64,000 bases of DNA from Cupriavidus pinatubonensis (lineage in GTDB: Bacteria > Pseudomonadota > Gammaproteobacteria > Burkholderiales > Burkholderiaceae), in contig NZ_CP080767.1 of the NCBI RefSeq assembly GCF_019602855.1, positions 2,232,001 through 2,296,000 on the forward strand, read 5' to 3'. The position numbers and the translations under genes are program-made. The notes beneath the pieces were generated by a model. That model saw only the letters and a program-made list of their open reading frames with translations, ran no database searches and was not told where the DNA came from. This document shows, in pieces, positions 16,417-25,550 of the stretch (position 1 is the stretch's first letter; every line of letters begins with the position of its first letter).

Positions 16417-16702
16417 TTCGAAATTCCTTCACAGCGGCGTCCACCTTGGCGCTGAGGGCGGTCTGGGTGACGTTGAATTCGTCGGCCCTGGCGCGGATGG
16501 TGTCAATGGCCATGCCAATGTTCTCGATGGCCTTGTTAGCGCTGACCAGATCGTCCTGTGTGCTGGCCGTCTTCACGCGCTCGATCTCGGCTTCCTTGCG
16601 CCAGCCGTTGGCCGTCCAGCCGACAGCAAAGATCGCAGCGGCTAGTGCGGCTACGCCGATCACACGCCACTGGAAATTGGCTAGTAGTGGTAGTGGGATC
16701 AA
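16313..16702 (-). CDS. Rz-like spanin inner-membrane subunit
   Basis: This encodes 129 residues: an N-terminal membrane anchor (VIGVAALAAAIFAVGWTANG) followed by a long charged helix (about 35-110), the i-spanin pattern. The start is TTG at 16702, preceded by GGGGAGGA and overlapping the holin stop as TTGA. The end encloses the Rz1 start. Confidence 0.85.
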   Translation of the reverse strand: MIPLPLLANFQWRVIGVAALAAAIFAVGWTANGWRKEAEIERVKTASTQDDLVSANKAIENIGMAIDTIRARADEFNVTQTALSAKVDAAVKEFRNAKKPLPLDCRPDDFRMRKLSDAVEAAKQAAAAR

Positions 16703-16962
16703 GCTATCCTCCCCTTAACAAGGTGCCGTAGCTCTAGGCGCCAGACGCCCCAAAGCGCGCCCAATGCCATGGCCACGTTTAGCCCGATCTCGGGTTCACT
16801 GTGGCAGTACCAGGGGCTGACCATGTTCCCGAGCGCAGCGAAATTGACCAGCAGGAGCACAATGGCACCCCCGGTCCGGTTGGGCACTTTCCGCGTCAGC
16901 ACGGCCCAGATCGAGCCGCCCCAAATGATGGCGTTAGCCACCAGGTTGATCGTCATCAGCAT
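16699..16962 (-). CDS. Holin-like three-span membrane protein
   Basis: This encodes 87 residues with three hydrophobic helices (NLVANAIIWGGSIWAVL, GAIVLLLVNFAALGNMV, LNVAMALGALWGVWRL), the class I holin topology. It sits between a second hydrophobic gene and Rz in the lysis cassette. The assignment rests on topology and position. Confidence 0.7.
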   Translation of the reverse strand: MLMTINLVANAIIWGGSIWAVLTRKVPNRTGGAIVLLLVNFAALGNMVSPWYCHSEPEIGLNVAMALGALWGVWRLELRHLVKGRIA

Positions 16963-16965
16963 GGG

Positions 16966-17271
16966 TCAGCTCCCCAGGGTCTTCCTGCGCAACGCGGCGA
17001 AGATCTCCGGGATCTGCTGCATCCCGTTGTTCACGATGGCCAGACCGAACACCGCCGCCGCAGCAACTGCGAGCATGTGCGTGTAGCTGCCGGCCACCAG
17101 GCCGAACCGCTCCACAGCAAAGCCGCCGACAAGGCAGCCGATCCCCAGACTCCCGACAAACGAGAGCAGGCGCTGCCACCAATTCCCCGGAATGAACCTC
17201 AAAGCGATCGCCGAGCCCAGCGCTGCCGCGCCACCGACTTTCGCTGCAACCACTACGACTTCGTCGCTCAT
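16966..17271 (-). CDS. Second holin-like or lysis-associated membrane protein
   Basis: This encodes 101 residues from MSDEVVVVAAKVGG, with two or three hydrophobic segments (LLSFVGSLGIGCLVGGF, HMLAVAAAAVFGLAIV). The start overlaps the endolysin stop by four bases. It may be the holin or an antiholin paired with the neighbouring gene. Confidence 0.65.
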   Translation of the reverse strand: MSDEVVVVAAKVGGAAALGSAIALRFIPGNWWQRLLSFVGSLGIGCLVGGFAVERFGLVAGSYTHMLAVAAAAVFGLAIVNNGMQQIPEIFAALRRKTLGS

Positions 17272-17792
17272 TGTTGAACCCCGTTGTCTACGCCGCCATG
17301 CAGCAGGTATTGCGCCCTGAGGGCGTCGAATCGATGTTCGGGCTGGCCGTAGCCGGCACCCGGCAGGCTGGCCCAGATGTTTCGGCACTTGCTGATGGCC
17401 GCAGAGAGCCATCCGGCCTGGATGTCCGATACCGCGCCGCGCTCGCGGATCAGCTGCACGGCCCACTTGTCCTGTGAAGCCGGCCCGAAGTCGGGAAGCT
17501 TCAGCAGCTCGCGGTAGTACGCGTAATCCTTCAGCATGTGCTGGTACCGACCGGCTGCATTCGACGTCAGGCCGCGGCTGTTGATGACCTTGGACCGTCG
17601 GCCGCGCGAGAATGGGTGCGCCGAGAAATCGGTGAAGGTTTCCGGCTTCTTATCGATCCCGGTGACGATCACGTCGTACCCGTCGCACTTCGTCGTAGGG
17701 CTGTTGCTAGTGCCTTCGGACCAGGCAAGCATGTCGAGGAAGGCGGCCATGTTCTGCCCGCCGGGCAGAAGACTGGGATTTGTGAATGACAT
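17268..17792 (-). CDS. Endolysin, lysozyme-like (GH24/GH104 type)
   Basis: This encodes 174 residues from MSFTNPSLLPGGQNMAAFL. The motif MLAWSEGTSN carries the candidate catalytic Glu26, and NAAGRYQHM and RNIWASLPGAGYG follow the phage lysozyme layout. It degrades the peptidoglycan glycan strand. There is no signal peptide, so release depends on the holin. The frame extends upstream to 17900 but the conserved sequence begins at 17792. Confidence 0.85.
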   Translation of the reverse strand: MSFTNPSLLPGGQNMAAFLDMLAWSEGTSNSPTTKCDGYDVIVTGIDKKPETFTDFSAHPFSRGRRSKVINSRGLTSNAAGRYQHMLKDYAYYRELLKLPDFGPASQDKWAVQLIRERGAVSDIQAGWLSAAISKCRNIWASLPGAGYGQPEHRFDALRAQYLLHGGVDNGVQQ

Positions 17793-17932
17793 GGGCGTCT
17801 CGGAAATAGAAAATGCCCGCACGAGGCGGGGCGTAGAAATTTCGGTGAAATGACCGTTAGTGAGCCGGTAAGGGGGCGCGCTATACTGCCGCTCGACCAA
17901 TAACCATTAGCTCGCAGGGAGGGAAATTTCCC

Positions 17933-19840
17933 ATGAAGGGTCATGTTGAGACCGACAAGATTGATGGCCACCACTCACCAATGAGGCGTGCCCGCCTATC
18001 TATTAGCGATACAAACACCGAAATGATTGATCAACCGCTCACAAGAGAAGAAACTGTTAGGTCATCGAACGTTGTTGACCGTGAATTTTTAACTCCCGCA
18101 CTACTTGCATTCGGCGCCACTTTCGCAGCGCTCATCGTTTTTCAAACGGTGTGGTGGGAAACAAGGAATCTGTTCGCCGTCCCTTGGTACGATGACATGT
18201 TCGACCACGTGCGCATGCACCATGCGATGACCGACATCAAGTCCTTCATCGCGTACATGGTATCGCCGCACAATGAGCACCGCATTTTCACTACGCGACT
18301 CATCTCGTTTCTAGATGAGCGCTTCCTGAGTGGAAGGGAGTACGGCCAGGTGCTGGCGACGAACTTGCTGCAAGCACTTGCGGCTGTCATTTCATGGGTC
18401 GCGTTCACGCGTAGTGGAATTTTTGAAGGGCGGTTGCAAAAGCTGGCGCTGCTTCCGCTGATGCTCGTGTTTTTCATCAACCCGAACTTCCTGTACACGC
18501 TGATCGTTCCGTTTCAGCTTCAATTTGGCTTTATGACGGCGATTTGTGTCGGTGCGGCCCTTGCCGTCAGCTCAGCATCTGCGATTGACAATCCGACGCG
18601 CGCCGATCATGGTCGATTGGTCTTCGTGCTGCTAGCGCTGGCCGGCGCGGCGACTTTCACGCTGGGCAACTCACCAGTTGTGTTGCTGGCCTCGGCTGCC
18701 ACTGCCGTGATTCTCCGGTGGAGGCGGCCACTGACATTCGCGTTGATCGGCCTGGCAATCTTGCACGTTGCAATCATGCTGGCCATCACGCCAGCCAATG
18801 GCGCGCGAACGCACAACCCGCTTCTGATTATTAAGTTCTCGCTGATGTATCTCGGCGGCACATTCACGCGCGTTGATCCGTGGCCCGCAAGCTTCCTCAC
18901 GTGGAGCGATTCACCTTACGTTGCCGCCTCAATCGGAGCATTCATCTTCGCTACCGCTATCGCGTTCGCAATCGCAAGGTTTTTGCGGCCCGGTCTCGGT
19001 GGCCGCCTTGCCGTGTTCGGATTCATGCTTTTGACTGCCGTCATCATCACAAGTCTTGCTGGCGGCCTAGCGCGCGCTCAATTCGGCATACTCGAAGCTC
19101 TTAACAAGAAATACGCCTCGTTTGCATCGATGGCCTGGCTTGGCACGTATGCCGTGCTGTCAGGCGTCCTGTTAGACAAAGGCAGCCCCTTCCGCCGCCT
19201 CGCTCCAGAATCGATGGTGTCCGCCCTGGCGATCATGGTCGCACTCACACTGACTGGCGCAAGCCGGGAAGAAAGACTCTGGGAGAAGGCGCGCAACGGC
19301 ACATTGGAAGCCGCGCTTGCCGGGTTCGTGCAAGTCAACAACCGGGACGCGGTTCGGGCGCTTGACGATCGCGAAAGCGAAGTGCCCGAATACATGCACC
19401 ATGCCCGCGCCCACAACCTCGGCGTTTATTCCTATTTTCCGTTCCGCATGGATGACGATGCGTCGCTATTCTTTTCCACTCGCCAGGAAACCAGCTGCCG
19501 TGGAGAAGTTGAGGCGATGAACCCCGTCAGCGCTGATTCTCCCCGCTACTACGACGTGCCGGGAGGTTCCGCCAGCATCTCAGGTTGGGCGTGGATGTCA
19601 AATGAACACAAGCCAGCAACGACGGTGATCGCTGTTGACTCGACGAATCACATCGTCGGGGCGGCGCGAAGCACCCGAAAGAGTGAGCGCGCCGAACAAT
19701 GGCTGTCTCAGTCTTTCAATCAGAATCTCGGATGGTTCGGCTACGCCAGAACATCGACATGGAACGGCATCAAGTTCTACGCGTTGTCGAGCTCCGGCGA
19801 TCAATTCTGCCCACTAGGCCCGATTGGAAGCGTCCGCTAA
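17933..19840 (+). CDS. Large multi-spanning membrane protein, Gtr-like candidate
   Basis: This encodes 635 residues: a cytosolic N-terminus (1-55), about 10-12 hydrophobic helices (from FLTPALLAFGATFAALIVF, about 58, to about 440) and a soluble C-terminal domain of about 190 residues. The first loop contains WYDDMFDHVRMHHA and HNEHRIFTTR, reminiscent of GT-C glycosyltransferase loops with acidic residues. The start follows GGGAGGG. The gene runs opposite to the structural genes, between tail-fibre and lysis genes. Surface-glycan modification is inferred from topology and the GtrA gene nearby. Confidence 0.65.
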   Translation: MKGHVETDKIDGHHSPMRRARLSISDTNTEMIDQPLTREETVRSSNVVDREFLTPALLAFGATFAALIVFQTVWWETRNLFAVPWYDDMFDHVRMHHAMTDIKSFIAYMVSPHNEHRIFTTRLISFLDERFLSGREYGQVLATNLLQALAAVISWVAFTRSGIFEGRLQKLALLPLMLVFFINPNFLYTLIVPFQLQFGFMTAICVGAALAVSSASAIDNPTRADHGRLVFVLLALAGAATFTLGNSPVVLLASAATAVILRWRRPLTFALIGLAILHVAIMLAITPANGARTHNPLLIIKFSLMYLGGTFTRVDPWPASFLTWSDSPYVAASIGAFIFATAIAFAIARFLRPGLGGRLAVFGFMLLTAVIITSLAGGLARAQFGILEALNKKYASFASMAWLGTYAVLSGVLLDKGSPFRRLAPESMVSALAIMVALTLTGASREERLWEKARNGTLEAALAGFVQVNNRDAVRALDDRESEVPEYMHHARAHNLGVYSYFPFRMDDDASLFFSTRQETSCRGEVEAMNPVSADSPRYYDVPGGSASISGWAWMSNEHKPATTVIAVDSTNHIVGAARSTRKSERAEQWLSQSFNQNLGWFGYARTSTWNGIKFYALSSSGDQFCPLGPIGSVR

Positions 19841-19865
19841 GAACCCCTCCCATCCCTGAAATGCT

Positions 19866-20048
19866 TTATGCGCCCGCCGACTCAACGGCGGGCGCCGTGA
19901 AGTTTTTTCCATCGTACATACAACCTATTCCGACTCCTAGCAAATCGCCAACATCAACGAGCGATGTTCCTTGGGGTGGCGCCCATTCCGTTTTTCCGTC
20001 CCAAACCACCGTGTTGATCACCACGCCATTTTCTACGATTGCGTACAT
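19866..20048 (-). CDS. Small tail-fibre-associated protein
   Basis: This encodes 60 residues (MYAIVENGVVINTVVWDG...) and follows directly after the tail-fibre gene. Short proteins with this start are common beside fibre genes and may assist fibre assembly. The start follows GGGAG. Confidence 0.65.
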   Translation of the reverse strand: MYAIVENGVVINTVVWDGKTEWAPPQGTSLVDVGDLLGVGIGCMYDGKNFTAPAVESAGA

Positions 20049-20059
20049 TTGCTCGCTCC

Positions 20060-20965
20060 CTAAGCGTATTCGTAGACGATCAAGACACCCTGCTGGCCTG
20101 CAAATCCTGCTTGAGCGGATGTCGAAACGCCCGCAGTTTGCGCTCCAGCACCAGCTCCATAACCAGCACCGGCTGCGTTACCTTGACCTCCAGTACCCAG
20201 CGGATTACTGCCGCCAGTGCCTCCCATCGTGACGGAGCTTGCCGGGACGACATTGCATCCGACGCTTCCTCCTTGCCCCGGAACACTAGCCAGTGTCTGC
20301 GCAGCACCAGAGATCGTCGCCCCCGAAGCACGCCCGCCCGCTGGTGTCGCGGCGGCACTCCCTACCACGGAACCACCCGCCCCTAGCACCCCACCGGGGC
20401 AAGAGAATATGGCTCCCAATGAAGTTGTCCCGCCCGACCCACCATTATTTGCGCCTGCCGCTCCCGCCGATCCGGCCGCCCCGATCGTCACGGCTAGACC
20501 ACTAGTGAATCCAGATGTAAATCGCGCCCTCGCATATGTTCCGGAGCCACCAGGCTGACTAACTGCGCTTTGTACGCCAGAAGTAGCGGCGGTTCCACCA
20601 GAGCCACCGCCGCCGCCAACTCCTTCGACGATGACACTTTTCGTGCCTGACGTCGGCGTGTACGTGCCGCTCGACGTGAACACCTGAACATTGATCAGAC
20701 GGCCCGTCGTGGCAGTCTTCAAGTTCGCCAGCAGCGTTGCGGTAGTACCGTCGTCAAGCGCATCCAGACCGGTGTTGTCAGCGATGAATTGCGCAAGCAC
20801 CGCCGACATGATGCTCGACTGCCGCCACACCTTGTTGAGCTGGGCGGATTGCGCGACACCCGACGAGAAGCCAGCCGTGCGCGCGGCCAGGCCCGAGTAG
20901 GTAACCTGCGTGATGACGTTGGCGCCGGCACCGCCGCCGAACACCAGAAAATCGTTCGTTGCCAT
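20060..20965 (-). CDS. Tail fibre protein with glycine-rich C-terminal domain
   Basis: This encodes 301 residues. Residues 1-90 are fibre-like (VFGGGAGANVITQVTY ... ALDDGTTATLLANLKTA), and residues about 95-300 form a glycine/alanine-rich domain with repeated GGSGG- and GAAGSAG-type runs ending in GVLIVYEYA. Such Gly-rich tips, as in T2-like adhesins, bind receptors and vary under selection. It is the likely host-range determinant. Confidence 0.8.
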   Translation of the reverse strand: MATNDFLVFGGGAGANVITQVTYSGLAARTAGFSSGVAQSAQLNKVWRQSSIMSAVLAQFIADNTGLDALDDGTTATLLANLKTATTGRLINVQVFTSSGTYTPTSGTKSVIVEGVGGGGGSGGTAATSGVQSAVSQPGGSGTYARARFTSGFTSGLAVTIGAAGSAGAAGANNGGSGGTTSLGAIFSCPGGVLGAGGSVVGSAAATPAGGRASGATISGAAQTLASVPGQGGSVGCNVVPASSVTMGGTGGSNPLGTGGQGNAAGAGYGAGAGAQTAGVSTSAQAGFAGQQGVLIVYEYA

Positions 20966-20974
20966 TGATGGTCC

Positions 20975-21637
20975 TTACAGAGGTGTGCCCCAGGCGCCGG
21001 TATCAAAACCAGCCACTAAGTTGTTGTTCATGTCGAAGCCGAAGATCGGCGCGCCATCGGCTGAGGTGACGATCACAACGTTGATGCGCACGCCCTCAGG
21101 CTTGAGCGGAATGTAGCCACCCTCAAGCAGCGCCAGGAAGACGGCCGAAGGAACCTTCCCAGCCACGCCGATGGTCATCGACATGTCCTGGTTGTCCTGG
21201 ATGAAGACGTATGTGCCGCCGTTGAAGATGCTGTTCAGGATCGCCGCAGACGATTCCAGCGTGCCGTCCCAGTGGTTCGCGCCGATCTTAGCGCGCAGCA
21301 CCAGCCGAAAGGTGTCGTCGTCCAGCAGCGTCAGGCCGGTGTCCGGGTCGAACGGCCCCTTCCAGTTGCCTTGATCGAAGCCGACGCCCGCCGTGTCGAA
21401 CGAGAAGTAGACGCCGGTCAGCGGCGTGGCCACGCGGCGGCCGATGCCAACCCACAGTCCGACGGCATCGAGCTGCACGCCTACAGCCTGATCGAGATCG
21501 AAGGCGTCCGGCATGCCACCGAGCAGGTCCTGCAGCGTGACCATCGGCCTTGCAAGAGCCTCCACCACGGCCATGAACTTCGGCCGCCGGTTGTGCTCCG
21601 ACGTGATCAGGCCAGTGTAATCGGTGAGGTCTGCCAT
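20975..21637 (-). CDS. Baseplate protein, DUF2612 family
   Basis: This encodes 220 residues. The start LITSEHNRRPKFMAVVEAL and the segment FDLDQAVGVQLDAVGLWVGIGR are typical of DUF2612 phage baseplate or tail-tip proteins. It lies between baseplate J and the tail fibre, the position of the wedge protein that links fibre to baseplate. Confidence 0.78.
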   Translation of the reverse strand: MADLTDYTGLITSEHNRRPKFMAVVEALARPMVTLQDLLGGMPDAFDLDQAVGVQLDAVGLWVGIGRRVATPLTGVYFSFDTAGVGFDQGNWKGPFDPDTGLTLLDDDTFRLVLRAKIGANHWDGTLESSAAILNSIFNGGTYVFIQDNQDMSMTIGVAGKVPSAVFLALLEGGYIPLKPEGVRINVVIVTSADGAPIFGFDMNNNLVAGFDTGAWGTPL

Positions 21638-21638
21638 G

Positions 21639-22820
21639 TCAGGTCACGTTGAGAGTGATGCTCGCCGGCGTGCACGACGCCGCCTGGTTGTAGGCCAGCG
21701 CGACGTCAGGCGCGCCGGGGCCGCCCGGGCCGCTCAGTGTCAGGCCGGTGAGCTTGAATGTCGTCCCGCCACCCACGCTGTTCGCCGCGGTGATCGCGTC
21801 CGCCCACTCCACGCTGCCGGACAGGCCGCCGCCGATGGCTACGCCGTTCACGTAGTTGGCGATGACCTGCTTGATCGCGTCCGCGGTTTGCGTGCTATAG
21901 CCCGCCAGCGCCTTGATGTTGGCCGTTGCGGTGATCGCTGCGTTCGACGGTCGATAGAACCGGATCGTGATGGGCCGCCCGTAGACGTCCAACACCACGA
22001 CGGACGTGGTGCCGTACGTGCCGGCGCCAGGCGTCTTCTTGTTTGCGATGGCCGTGGCAATGGCCGTCGAGTCGCCACCCTCCACCACCAGCGAGATCGA
22101 ATGCTCGGGAATGCCGTTGGCATCCGTCGCGTCCGTGTCGTTCTCGTAGGCAGCCCACCGCGTCACGCCGGGCAGGCTGGCCACGGCGCCGATGATGCCG
22201 TCCAGCACCGTCAGCGATGGCAGCGCGGTCGAGATGGTCTGGCGCTGGCGCAGCGCGGGGTCTGTCTCCACCGGCGCGCCTTCGGCAGCGTCTGTCGGGT
22301 TGGTCACCGTCTGCCAGCCCAGAGTCGGCGTGCCGATCTGGATGATGCTGCCTGCCGGCGCCGAAACAGCGCCGATGGTCTGGCATGTCGCGGTTACTGT
22401 GATCTGGCCCGCCGGCGGGATAACGACGCTCGCAGGCAGAGCCCACTTCACGCCGTTTGCATCTTTGGCAATGCCGTTGGTGATCGTCGTGCCAGCCTGG
22501 CCGACCAGCAGCAGATCCACCGTCGAGTAAGACGAAGCGTGCCGTGCGATGCCGTTGATCTTGACATTGCTGGACAGCGCGGTGCCCTGCGCAGTGGCTG
22601 GGCTGAACGAGTTGTAGATTGCAATGGCCACCGAGTTGGCATCGTTGATCGACGACGCGAATACCGCCAGCAGCTGGCCGTCCTGGCTGTCGCCCTCCAG
22701 ATACACGTCAGGCCCGTAGATGGCCCGGTACTGGTCCTTGAGGTATTCCAGCACGTCGGCGTATGTCGGCGCCGTGATGCCGTTGGCATCGATCGTCGGT
22801 GCGGTCGTGGTGATGGCCAT
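21639..22820 (-). CDS. Baseplate J-like protein
   Basis: This encodes 393 residues with the baseplate J/gp47 layout: PTYADVLEYLKDQYRAIYGPDVYLEGDSQDGQ at the N-terminus, IPAGTxV-like central strands and a WAAYEND/PGVTRW segment. It forms the wedge of the contractile baseplate. It overlaps the upstream wedge gene by one base. Confidence 0.9.
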   Translation of the reverse strand: MAITTTAPTIDANGITAPTYADVLEYLKDQYRAIYGPDVYLEGDSQDGQLLAVFASSINDANSVAIAIYNSFSPATAQGTALSSNVKINGIARHASSYSTVDLLLVGQAGTTITNGIAKDANGVKWALPASVVIPPAGQITVTATCQTIGAVSAPAGSIIQIGTPTLGWQTVTNPTDAAEGAPVETDPALRQRQTISTALPSLTVLDGIIGAVASLPGVTRWAAYENDTDATDANGIPEHSISLVVEGGDSTAIATAIANKKTPGAGTYGTTSVVVLDVYGRPITIRFYRPSNAAITATANIKALAGYSTQTADAIKQVIANYVNGVAIGGGLSGSVEWADAITAANSVGGGTTFKLTGLTLSGPGGPGAPDVALAYNQAASCTPASITLNVT

Positions 22821-23170
22821 CAGAGTGTCGCCTGAACGGTGGTGGTGCCGTAGATGGTGTTGATCGTCGCCATCACGCTGAGCGCGCGCGTCTCGCTGTT
22901 CAGGGTGCTGGAATAGGCCGCCAGCTCGCGCACGCCCTGCGTGCCGAGAATCCGCTGCCGGATCGCCGCGTCATAGGTGCCGCCGGTGTACTTGCCCAGC
23001 ACCTGGTCCCACAGCGTGCCCTCGGTCGTGTCCAGGAACCACTCGCCGCGCGCGAGCCGGAGCCGTGTCAGCACGGCCTGGCCGATGGCATCCGGGCTGT
23101 CCTTGTAGAAGTCGGCCTGCTGCCCGCCGAAGGCATAGTCGCCATCAGCGTCCAATTTCCGATACCGCAT
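22820..23170 (-). CDS. Baseplate wedge protein (gp25/gp46-like)
   Basis: This encodes 116 residues. MRYRKLDADGDYAFGG and the segment ARGEWFLDTTEGTLWDQVLG are typical of Mu gp46/P2 W-like wedge proteins. It lies between the spike and baseplate J genes, as usual. Confidence 0.82.
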   Translation of the reverse strand: MRYRKLDADGDYAFGGQQADFYKDSPDAIGQAVLTRLRLARGEWFLDTTEGTLWDQVLGKYTGGTYDAAIRQRILGTQGVRELAAYSSTLNSETRALSVMATINTIYGTTTVQATL

Positions 23171-23178
23171 GGGAATCC

Positions 23179-23895
23179 TCAGTTGACCGTGCCCGTGTTG
23201 CCCGCGCCCGGCTGCACACCGCTGTGCGTGTGGCTATCGTCGATCCGCTTGCCGTTCGCGCGCACCTGACCGGTGAAGGCGGTGTTACCGGTGATCGCGC
23301 ATGCCGTGCCAGCGCCGCCGCTGTTCTGCACGGCGATCGCGCCGGTCATGGTCACCATCGGGGCGTCCAGCGTGATGCCGCCGGGAGCCTTGACCTTGAC
23401 GATCTTCCCGGCCGGGTCCAGATCCACGTACGTGTCGCCCGCGTCGTTGCGGAGTTGAGTGGTGCTGGTGCTGATGCCGGTCAGCGCGCGCGGCTTGGAC
23501 CGGAAGCCCAGCAGCACGAACCCATCGGACAGGTCGTGCATGCGCAGCTCGGCCTGTTCCTGCACGCCGCCAGACTGCCACCAGCTGTCGATGCAGCGGC
23601 TGGCGAAGACCACCAGACATTCGTCGCCAAGCTTGACGGGAAAGGTCAGACTACAATTCCCTCCGGATGGGAACTGCACCGGGCAGTCCACCAGCAGCGG
23701 CAGTGCGACCGTCACGATCGAGCCGTCGATCTGGCGCACCGGCACCTTGATGGTCGGCTGCACTTCGCACGTCATGGCATCGTCGTTGAAGCTCTGGATG
23801 ATGCCTGGCAGCGCGGTCCATATGCCCGCGCGCAGCCCGTCGAACGCCTCCCGAAGCGCTACCTCGGGATCGTCAACCCGCTCTCGTCTATCCAT
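23179..23895 (-). CDS. Baseplate spike/puncturing protein (Gp138/gpV type)
   Basis: This encodes 238 residues from MDRRERVDDPEVALRE, with an N-terminal OB-like domain (GIIQSFNDDAMTCEVQPTIKVPV) and a C-terminal repetitive beta region (VKVKAPGGITLDAPMVTMTGAI) ending in a His/Thr-rich tip (DDSHTHSGVQPG). This matches Gp138-like membrane-piercing spikes that carry a metal ion at the tip. Its start is 10 bp from a gene on the opposite strand. Confidence 0.83.
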   Translation of the reverse strand: MDRRERVDDPEVALREAFDGLRAGIWTALPGIIQSFNDDAMTCEVQPTIKVPVRQIDGSIVTVALPLLVDCPVQFPSGGNCSLTFPVKLGDECLVVFASRCIDSWWQSGGVQEQAELRMHDLSDGFVLLGFRSKPRALTGISTSTTQLRNDAGDTYVDLDPAGKIVKVKAPGGITLDAPMVTMTGAIAVQNSGGAGTACAITGNTAFTGQVRANGKRIDDSHTHSGVQPGAGNTGTVN

Positions 23896-23905
23896 GGTGA
23901 TCGCA

Positions 23906-24271
23906 ATGAAGAAGCTGGTACTGATCGCGGCGCTGGCCTCCGCCACAGCAGCAAGCGCCGAGGAAGCATTCGTATACCCGTTCGGCGGCATGAAGGTTGG
24001 CGAGACGGTCAACAATCCATTCCCGACGGTGCTCTATCTGAAGCGGAAGTGCGAACTGCCGCTGGTCAATGCCAAGGACATGCGCGCTTACGCGTCCTTC
24101 GGCGGACGCTGGGACATTGGCTGCTGGGGGCAAACCATCGACGGTCAGGCAGTCATCGTCGTGCCGAACCTGCCGACCAAGACCATCGCCATGAGCGCAC
24201 TGGCCCGCGCCGATGTCCAGCAGGACCGCACGACCATGACCATCAAGGCGCTGCCCACGTACGGCCGCTAG
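23906..24271 (+). CDS. Secreted protein encoded against the tail operon
   Basis: This encodes 121 residues with a clear signal peptide, MKKLVLIAALASATAASA with cleavage before EEA. The mature part has two Cys (RKCELPL, IGCWGQ) that could form a disulphide. It lies on the plus strand between two minus-strand baseplate genes and overlaps the end of one by four bases. That layout is typical of a moron with its own promoter. Function unknown. Confidence 0.7.
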   Translation: MKKLVLIAALASATAASAEEAFVYPFGGMKVGETVNNPFPTVLYLKRKCELPLVNAKDMRAYASFGGRWDIGCWGQTIDGQAVIVVPNLPTKTIAMSALARADVQQDRTTMTIKALPTYGR

Positions 24272-25236
24272 CCGAACTTCTTGATCACGTTGTCGGGCGG
24301 CACCGTGGCCTTGTCCTTGAAGTTGTCCGGCAGCACTGTCACATCCGCCGCCAGGCAGATCACATCGGTGTAGAAGTCGTTCCCCCGCGTGTCGCCCTCG
24401 TGCTCGGCGATCATCACGTAGTAGTAGCCGTCGTCCTGCAGCTTCGCCTGCTGCTCGATGCGCTCGTTCTGGGCCTGCTGCCCGACATTCAGGCTGTACT
24501 CGTACTGCTGCACGCTGGCATTGTTTATCCAGATCAGCCGCCCGATCTTGATGCTGGGGTTCAGCAGCATCTTCACTGTGATGCCGTTCTGGGTCTGCTC
24601 AGGCAAGCCCACCATGCCGGTCTCGGCGGTGATCTCCGGGATGTCGCCCGGCATATAGGACGTCTCCGGCACCATGATCACCTTGCCGTCCTGGATGCTC
24701 CATACGGTCTGGCACGTGCGCGCCGTCCATCGCATGAACTCCCGCGCCATGCCGAACATCACCTTCCCGCGCGGCAGCGGATTGGAAGGAAGCTCAGGCA
24801 GATATCCTTGCGTCACCCCGTACGGGTTCATCGCCGTGCACGCCGCCGCTACGTGGTCCGCCGGCGTCGAGCCGGCCGCCAGGGTGGTATTCACCACGGC
24901 GAAGTTGTAGGCCGAATCGCCGTCGGCGGCGGTGATGTCCAGGTACGTGTCCGTCTGGCTTTCCCGGCCGCGGCGCACCTGCTTGATCGTGCCGTCGAAG
25001 ATGAGTCCGAAGTTGCCTGCATAGCCGGCCTGCAGCACGACGCGCGAGAACTCCTTCTGCGCCCGGCGCGCGGTGTCTGCCGACACGTTGTAGACCCGGA
25101 TCCGGGCCGAGTTCGGTGTCTGCAGGTCGCCGCGCCTGACATTGAAGCGGAAGCGCAGCTCGGACAGGTCCAGCGCATCGCCGGAGTCCTGCCCGAGAAT
25201 CAGCGAGACCTTGCGGCCGAATTGCGGCGTGCTCAT
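24268..25236 (-). CDS. Baseplate hub protein
   Basis: This encodes 322 residues from MSTPQFGRKVSLILGQ. The early segment DLSELRFRFNVRRGD...ARIRVYNVS is shared by gp27/gp44-like hub proteins of myophages, and the position between baseplate plug and spike genes fits. The hub links the tail tube to the spike. Its start overlaps the stop of the plug gene by four bases. Confidence 0.78.
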   Translation of the reverse strand: MSTPQFGRKVSLILGQDSGDALDLSELRFRFNVRRGDLQTPNSARIRVYNVSADTARRAQKEFSRVVLQAGYAGNFGLIFDGTIKQVRRGRESQTDTYLDITAADGDSAYNFAVVNTTLAAGSTPADHVAAACTAMNPYGVTQGYLPELPSNPLPRGKVMFGMAREFMRWTARTCQTVWSIQDGKVIMVPETSYMPGDIPEITAETGMVGLPEQTQNGITVKMLLNPSIKIGRLIWINNASVQQYEYSLNVGQQAQNERIEQQAKLQDDGYYYVMIAEHEGDTRGNDFYTDVICLAADVTVLPDNFKDKATVPPDNVIKKFG

Positions 25237-25550
25237 GCGTCCGTCACCCAGTAGAGATGCGAGCCGATGCCCAGATCCTCGTATGTCGGCACATCGTCCG
25301 GATTGGCCGCGCCTTGGACCCAAAGCCGGCCGGCGAAGCCGAGGTACCGATACTGCGCCAGCAGATCCGTGCCGGTCACCAGCGGGATGCCGGACACCAG
25401 CGGCGTATTATTCGCATCGGCAATGTCCAGCACCCAGCCGGCGCCGCCGGCCTTCCGGTACTGGACCGTCAGGCGGTAATCCACGGCGCCCAGCGTGATC
25501 GTGAAGCGCTGCGGCACCGGCGACAGCGGGATCTCGAAGAAATTGGGCAT
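25233..25550 (-). CDS. Baseplate plug-domain protein
   Basis: This encodes 105 residues from MPNFFEIPLSPVPQRFTI. The pattern FTITLGAVDYRLTVQYR...WVLDI and PLVTGTDLLAQYRYL is typical of the phage baseplate plug family. GTG at 25553 is an alternative start that overlaps the upstream stop. Confidence 0.75.
   Translation of the reverse strand: MPNFFEIPLSPVPQRFTITLGAVDYRLTVQYRKAGGAGWVLDIADANNTPLVSGIPLVTGTDLLAQYRYLGFAGRLWVQGAANPDDVPTYEDLGIGSHLYWVTDA

Noticed and set aside
17805..17832. Hairpin TGCCCGC...GCGGGGC upstream of the endolysin as a terminator
   Set aside because: The stem is imperfect with a weak T-run, and it is unclear which transcript it would end; not strong enough to annotate.
23065..25254. 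A 729-codon plus-strand open frame over the baseplate genes
   Set aside because: It is antisense to three recognisable baseplate genes and to the start of the secreted protein gene; its composition is typical of a GC shadow.
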